Source of the DNA: Helicobacteraceae bacterium
Lineage (GTDB): Bacteria > Campylobacterota > Campylobacteria > Campylobacterales > SZUA-545
Length of the DNA stretch: 16,946 bases
Assembly (NCBI GenBank): GCA_003250175.1
Contig: QKHD01000392.1
Location: 1 to 16,946 of the forward strand
Direction: 5' to 3'
The notes beneath the pieces were generated by a model. The model did no database searches. It saw only the letters and a program-made list of their open reading frames with translations, and was not told the origin of the DNA. Each line of letters opens with the position of its first letter. Positions within the stretch are counted from its first letter, which is position 1. Shown piece after piece: positions 13,530 through 16,946 of the stretch. A program made the position numbers and the translations under genes.

Positions 13530-14257
13530 CGGAAACTCTCCACCAGCTGCATGACGATGAGGTTCCAGCCGTCGACGAGAATAAAAAGAATAATCTTAAA
13601 GGGCATGGAGATCATAACGGGCGGCAGCATCATCATACCCATCGCCATCAAGACGGAGCTGACCACCATGTCAATAATGAGGAAGGGCAAAAAGAGTAAA
13701 AAGCCGATCTCGAAGGCGGTTTTGAGTTCGCTGATCATAAAGGCGGGAACGAGCACGGTCAGGGTGATGTCCGCTTCGCTCTGAAAATTCTCCTGGCCGC
13801 GGATGCGCAGGAAAAGCGCCAGGTCTTTTTCACGGGTGTTGCGGATCATGAACTCCTTAAAGGGCTGGACACTTTTGACAAAGGCCTCTTCGTAGCCGAT
13901 CTTTTCATCCATATAGGGTTTGATCCCGTCCTGATAGGCCTGTTTGCCCGCCGGTTCCATGATAAAAAAAGTCAGCACCAACGAGAGGGAGACGAGCAGC
14001 TGGGTCGGGGGCATCTGCTGGGTTCCCAAAGCCTGGCGCAAAAAGGCAAAAACGATAATCAGACGGGTAAAACTGGTCATGACCAGCACTAAAGAGGGAG
14101 CCAGAATGAGCAGGGTGATAAGTAGAACGACATTGAGGGTCTGCACCAGCTGAACCGGCTGCTGGGGCGCGTTGATCCGGAGATCAACCGTAGGAATCTG
14201 AACCGTTTCCGCTACCAGCGTAGCGGCGAGGAAGAGCAGCGGAAGAAGAAAGCGCAT
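13526..14257 (-). CDS. fliP: Flagellar type III export gate protein FliP
   Basis: A core membrane component of the flagellar export gate (FliPQR complex) at the base of the basal body. At 243 residues it is full length. A cleavable signal peptide (residues 1-16, ending LVA) is followed by the family helices: one near 41-70 with the SFTRLIIVFAFLRQALG segment, and two near the C-terminus holding the FliP signatures PAFMISELKTAFEIG (171-185) and PFLIIDMVVSSVLMAMGM (191-208). The ATG comes one base after the motB stop (TAAG-ATG), so it is coupled to motB. fliQ and fliR are absent, as is common in Campylobacterota where flagellar genes are scattered. In Campylobacter jejuni fliP is also divergent from glmU. 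Confidence 0.96.
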   Translation of the reverse strand: MRFLLPLLFLAATLVAETVQIPTVDLRINAPQQPVQLVQTLNVVLLITLLILAPSLVLVMTSFTRLIIVFAFLRQALGTQQMPPTQLLVSLSLVLTFFIMEPAGKQAYQDGIKPYMDEKIGYEEAFVKSVQPFKEFMIRNTREKDLALFLRIRGQENFQSEADITLTVLVPAFMISELKTAFEIGFLLFLPFLIIDMVVSSVLMAMGMMMLPPVMISMPFKIILFILVDGWNLIVMQLVESFR

Positions 14258-14258
14258 C

Positions 14259-15035
14259 TTATTCGGTCACCGTATCGAGAATACTTTTGGCCGTCTGGGT
14301 CTGAATCCCCTGGTCTTTACTAAGGAAGTGCAGCTCCACGCGGCGGTTTCGGGCACGGCCCTCGGCGGTTGCGTTGGTGGTGATGGGGCGGAACTCCGCG
14401 TGTCCGGCGGCGCTGAGTCGGGAGGCGCGCACATCGTCTTTGATCAGCTCTTTGGTCACCGTGACGGCACGGGCGGTGGAGAGCTCCCAGTTGTCTTTAT
14501 AGGGGCTGCTGGAAGGCAGGGGCATGTTGTCGGTATGGCCGCGGACGACGATGTCCATGTTGGCGCTCATCTTGCTGATCATCAGGGCGACCCGCTTGAT
14601 AAAGAGCAGGGCATCGTCGTTTTCGATGACGGCACTGCCCGGCTGAAAGAGCAGGCTGGCGGGCATCTGGATAATAAAGCCGTCTTCCGCCTCTTCCAGG
14701 GTGACCGCCTGACCGCCCTGGGACTGGATGATCTCGTTGACTTCCGCGATTACCGCTTCGATCCGGTTGACTTCCTGGGTGGTGGGGGTGGTCTCTTCGA
14801 TGGGGGTCGCTTCCTGGATGCGTTCGATGCTGACTTCGGTCTGCTTACCACCGTCCAGAACGCTCATGGCACCGGCTAGGGAGCCGATGGCTTCGTTGAC
14901 TTTTTTGGTGTCCATACTACTCATGGAGAGAAGAAGAATAAAGAAAACCAGCAGCAGGGACATCAAGTCCCCGAAGGTAACCAGCCAGCGTGGGAGACAC
15001 TGGGGGCACTGGGGGCAGGGGGCTTTTTTTCCCAT
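14259..15035 (-). CDS. motB: Flagellar motor stator protein MotB (PomB-like)
   Basis: The stator subunit that anchors the motor channel to peptidoglycan. Of its 258 residues, the first ones are basic with a CPQCPQC cysteine cluster (7-13). One membrane helix follows (about 17-38), with the ion-binding Asp23 in TFGDLMSLLLVFFILLLS. A plug/linker rich in Thr, Glu and Gln comes next, and then an OmpA-like peptidoglycan-binding domain (about 110-240) with RGHTDNMPL, NWELSTARA and GRARNRRVEL. The membrane segment matches the Na+-type PomB pattern (TFADLMSLL) better than E. coli MotB, so a sodium-driven stator is likely but not proven. It starts 6 bp after motA and ends one base before fliP. Confidence 0.94.
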   Translation of the reverse strand: MGKKAPCPQCPQCLPRWLVTFGDLMSLLLVFFILLLSMSSMDTKKVNEAIGSLAGAMSVLDGGKQTEVSIERIQEATPIEETTPTTQEVNRIEAVIAEVNEIIQSQGGQAVTLEEAEDGFIIQMPASLLFQPGSAVIENDDALLFIKRVALMISKMSANMDIVVRGHTDNMPLPSSSPYKDNWELSTARAVTVTKELIKDDVRASRLSAAGHAEFRPITTNATAEGRARNRRVELHFLSKDQGIQTQTAKSILDTVTE

Positions 15036-15041
15036 CAGGAA

Positions 15042-15806
15042 TTACTCAAACTGACTGTTCCGCTCTTTTGGCGGCAGGAAGGAGAGAAGTTTTTGCTCCA
15101 GGGTGCGGGGGTTGTCACCGGCCTGGATGGACATGATCCCCTCGATGACGATGGTCTTAACCAAGACCTCGTCGGAGTTGCGGATCAAAAGAATGTTGGC
15201 AACGGGCGCACCCAGAATGTTCCCGATCAAGGAACCGTACAGGGTGGTCAAAAGGGCAACCGCCATCGCCGGACCGATGGAGGAGGGGTCGCTCATGTTA
15301 ACAAGCATCGCAACCAGACCGACCAGGGTTCCGATCATACCAAACGCCCCGGCGATCCCGCCGAACTGTTCAAACATGGAGGCGCGCTGTCGGTGTCGGG
15401 CATCCATCTGGCCCGTTTCGATTTCAAGAAGGTCGCGGATGATGTCGGGTTCATTGCCGTCGACGGCTAGGGAGAGCCCTTTTTTTAAGAAGATGTCCTC
15501 TTCGCCGTTGACCTTGGTTTCCAGGGCCAAAATCCCGTCGCGGCGGGCATCGGTGGCGTAACCGACCAGTTTTTCGATCAGGCCGGGGATGTCGGCCTGT
15601 GGCGGTTTGACGGCGATCATAAAGACCGTCATGAACTGCTTCATCTCGTCCATTTTAAAGGCGATCAACAGCGCGGCGATGGAGCCCCCGACAACGATCA
15701 GGAAGGACTGGATGTCCATATAGGGGCCAATCCCGACACCCAAAGCCATCGCTGCGATGACAAGCCCGAATGCCAGTACAATCCCTACAACCGTTCCTAA
15801 ATCCAT
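15042..15806 (-). CDS. motA: Flagellar motor stator protein MotA (PomA-like)
   Basis: The ion-channel stator subunit, 254 residues, close to Vibrio PomA (about 253). Four membrane helices lie at about 4-22, 32-51, 152-170 and 180-200. The cytoplasmic loop carries ARRDGILALE (87-96), whose charged residues contact the rotor protein FliG, and the third helix has GMIGTLVGLVAML. GPAMAVALLTTLYG (178-191) is also PomA-like. I chose the ATG at 15806 over an in-frame TTG four codons upstream because family members begin MDL. AAGG lies 12 bases before the ATG, a long spacing. A strong sigma-28 promoter match lies upstream. It heads the motA-motB-fliP run. Confidence 0.94.
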   Translation of the reverse strand: MDLGTVVGIVLAFGLVIAAMALGVGIGPYMDIQSFLIVVGGSIAALLIAFKMDEMKQFMTVFMIAVKPPQADIPGLIEKLVGYATDARRDGILALETKVNGEEDIFLKKGLSLAVDGNEPDIIRDLLEIETGQMDARHRQRASMFEQFGGIAGAFGMIGTLVGLVAMLVNMSDPSSIGPAMAVALLTTLYGSLIGNILGAPVANILLIRNSDEVLVKTIVIEGIMSIQAGDNPRTLEQKLLSFLPPKERNSQFE

Positions 15807-15847
15807 ACTAAGCGCCAACCTTGTCTACTGTTTAATTTGTGCAGAAT

Positions 15848-15874
15848 CAATCGTCAAATTTTTAAAAAATTTTA
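15848..15874 (-). promoter_or_regulatory. Candidate sigma-28 (FliA) promoter of motAB-fliP
   Basis: The minus strand reads TAAAATTT (15867-15874), then exactly 11 bp, then GACGATTG (15848-15855). The FliA consensus is TAAAGTTT-N11-GCCGATAA: seven of eight bases match in the first box, five of eight in the second (including CGAT), and the spacing is exact. The predicted start site leaves a leader of about 35 bases before the motA ATG. The A+T-rich surroundings make the first box somewhat likelier to arise by chance. Confidence 0.6.
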
Positions 15875-15883
15875 TGCTAACAT

Positions 15884-15914
15884 CTTACATAAACGTAGAT
15901 AAAAACTTACATAA
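15884..15914. repeat. Direct repeat CTTACATAA, two copies 22 bp apart
   Basis: Identical 9-mers at 15884-15892 and 15906-15914 in the motA/glmU divergent spacer, on the same DNA face (two helical turns). Could be an operator for a dimeric regulator, or chance in A+T-rich DNA. Confidence 0.35.
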
Positions 15915-15931
15915 GAGACATAATCATTATC

Positions 15932-16946
15932 ATGAATTATTCCATTATCATCATGGCCGCCGGCAAGGGTTCACGGATGAAATCCGACACGCCGAAGGTA
16001 GGCGGAAGGTCTCAGTGACGATATTCATGCCATTGTTTACCACCAGGCGGAGCGGGTCGAGGCGATGATCAAGGCCTCTTTTGCTCAGGTCGATGTGATC
16101 CGTCAGGATCACGACAACTACCCCGGAACCGGCGGGGCGGTGATGGCTGCCAAACCCAAGCATGAGCGGGTGCTTGTGTTAAACGGTGACATGCCGCTGG
16201 TACGAAAAGAGAGCCTGGCTCCTCTCATGGAGAGCCACGCCGATGTGGTGCTGACCACTTTTGTGCTGGACGATCCCAGCGGATACGGCCGTGTCATTAC
16301 CGCCGGAAGCCAGGTGAAGAAGATCGTCGAAGACAAGGACGCCAGCCCTGATGAAAAGGAAGTCACCCGGGTTAATGCGGGGGTCTATGTCTTTTCAAAG
16401 AGCTTTTTGGATGAGTTCTTGCCCAGACTCAGCAACGCCAACGCCCAGGCGGAGTACTACATAACCGAGCTCATTGAACTGGCTATCAAGGCTGGTCGCA
16501 AGGTGGTCTATGTGGATGTGAGCGAAGCGGAGTTCATGGGGGTCAATTCCAAAAAAGAGCTGGCCGCGGCCGAGATGATCATGCAGCGCCGTATCCGTGA
16601 GCACTGGATGAACGAAGGGGTGATCATGCACCTTCCGGAGACGATCTTCATCGGTTCCGACGTCACCTTCGAAGGGGAGTGCGAGGTGGAGAGCGGCTGC
16701 GTGTTTAAGGGTAAAAGCCGGATTGTCCGCAGCCGGATCTTCGCCCACTCTGTCGTTGAGGAGAGCGTGGTGGAAGACTCTACCGTCGGCCCCATGGCCC
16801 GCATCCGACCCGCCAGCCGCCTACAAAAAACCCACATCGGCAACTTTGTCGAGGTTAAAAAATCGACGCTTACCGGAGTCAAGGCGGGGCATCTCAGCTA
16901 CCTGGGCGATGCGAGCATCGACGAAGGTACCAACATCGGCGCGGGC
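15932..16946 (+). pseudogene. glmU: glmU, bifunctional UDP-GlcNAc pyrophosphorylase/GlcN-1-P acetyltransferase, disrupted by an internal deletion and cut by the window end
   Basis: GlmU makes UDP-GlcNAc for peptidoglycan and lipopolysaccharide in two steps: C-terminal N-acetylation, then N-terminal uridylyl transfer. From the ATG at 15932 the frame reads the nucleotide-binding loop MAAGKGSRMKSDTPKV, then goes off pattern and stops at TGA 16016-16018. From 16002 the next frame continues as GlmU to the window end with no stop: LSDDIHAIVYHQAERV, NYPGTGGAVM, GDMPL, YGRVI, NAGVYVF, then the left-handed beta-helix with HIGNFVEVKKS and GHLSYLGD. Compared with Campylobacter GlmU from memory, about 16 residues (roughly 47 bp, which also explains the frame change) are missing between PKV and the AEGLSDD segment. 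GAAGGT flanks the join (15994-15999, 16005-16010). Without repair only the part after an internal start (e.g. ATG 16065) could be made. Confidence 0.88.

Noticed and set aside
13284..13784. Plus-strand open frame of 166 codons between nrdB and fliP
   Set aside because: Opposite the small CTG-start gene and the end of fliP; no domain, low-complexity C-terminal part typical of an antisense frame.
15925..15951. Direct repeat CATTATCAT around the glmU start
   Set aside because: The second copy encodes Ser-Ile-Ile-Ile at the family-typical start of the protein, so coding need explains it.
1..16946. CRISPR arrays, insertion sequences, tRNA or rRNA genes, riboswitches
   Set aside because: None seen: no regularly spaced repeats, no transposase-like protein, no cloverleaf-like segments, and the gaps between genes are all under about 130 bp.

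Overview
This window looks like chromosomal DNA of a free-living member of the Campylobacterota (Sulfurimonas/Sulfuricurvum/Sulfurovum-like), with G+C a little above 50%, which is high for that phylum. The evidence is the divergent fliP/glmU neighbourhood known from Campylobacter, an AHHWRQPL-type kinase H-box, a class Ia NrdB, a CcoG/FixG protein next to CcdA, and a dihydroorotase-like protein that has lost its metal ligands. Every gene is of a chromosomal housekeeping type. I see no phage, insertion sequence, CRISPR array, tRNA or rRNA.

Layout. Positions 1-478 (+) hold the 3' end of penicillin-binding protein 2. Positions 473-2633 (-) hold a TonB-like transducer, ybeY and a Ca2+/Na+ antiporter. 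Positions 2679-3425 (+) hold a DUF481-like outer-membrane protein. Positions 3402-9022 (-) form a six-gene run transcribed in the order DHH phosphoesterase, ccoG, ccdA, dgkA, pyrC-like, alpha/beta hydrolase. A terminator-like hairpin separates ccoG from ccdA, and the last four genes are tightly packed. Positions 9098-9844 (+) hold a short-chain dehydrogenase. Positions 9881-12097 (-) hold an orphan four-PAS histidine kinase, and 12195-13220 (-) hold nrdB. Positions 13296-15806 (-) hold a flagellar run motA-motB-fliP followed by a small unrecognised gene. Positions 15932-16946 (+) hold a disrupted, 3'-truncated glmU.

How the genes fit together. MrdA, GlmU and DgkA serve the cell envelope. CcoG and CcdA serve cbb3 oxidase and cytochrome c maturation. 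MotA and MotB resemble the Na+-type PomA/PomB stator and are preceded by a good sigma-28 promoter match. FliP belongs to the flagellar export gate.

Most notable points. Two genes are broken by small rearrangements: a 5-bp tandem duplication in the ATP-binding domain of the kinase, and a deletion of about 47 bp near the start of glmU. Because glmU is normally essential, sequence or assembly error must be considered. A 77-codon gene after fliP has no ATG, GTG or TTG start and seems to begin at CTG overlapping the fliP stop. The palindrome TCCGGA occurs about 34 times, several-fold above chance. No clearly new multi-gene system is visible.
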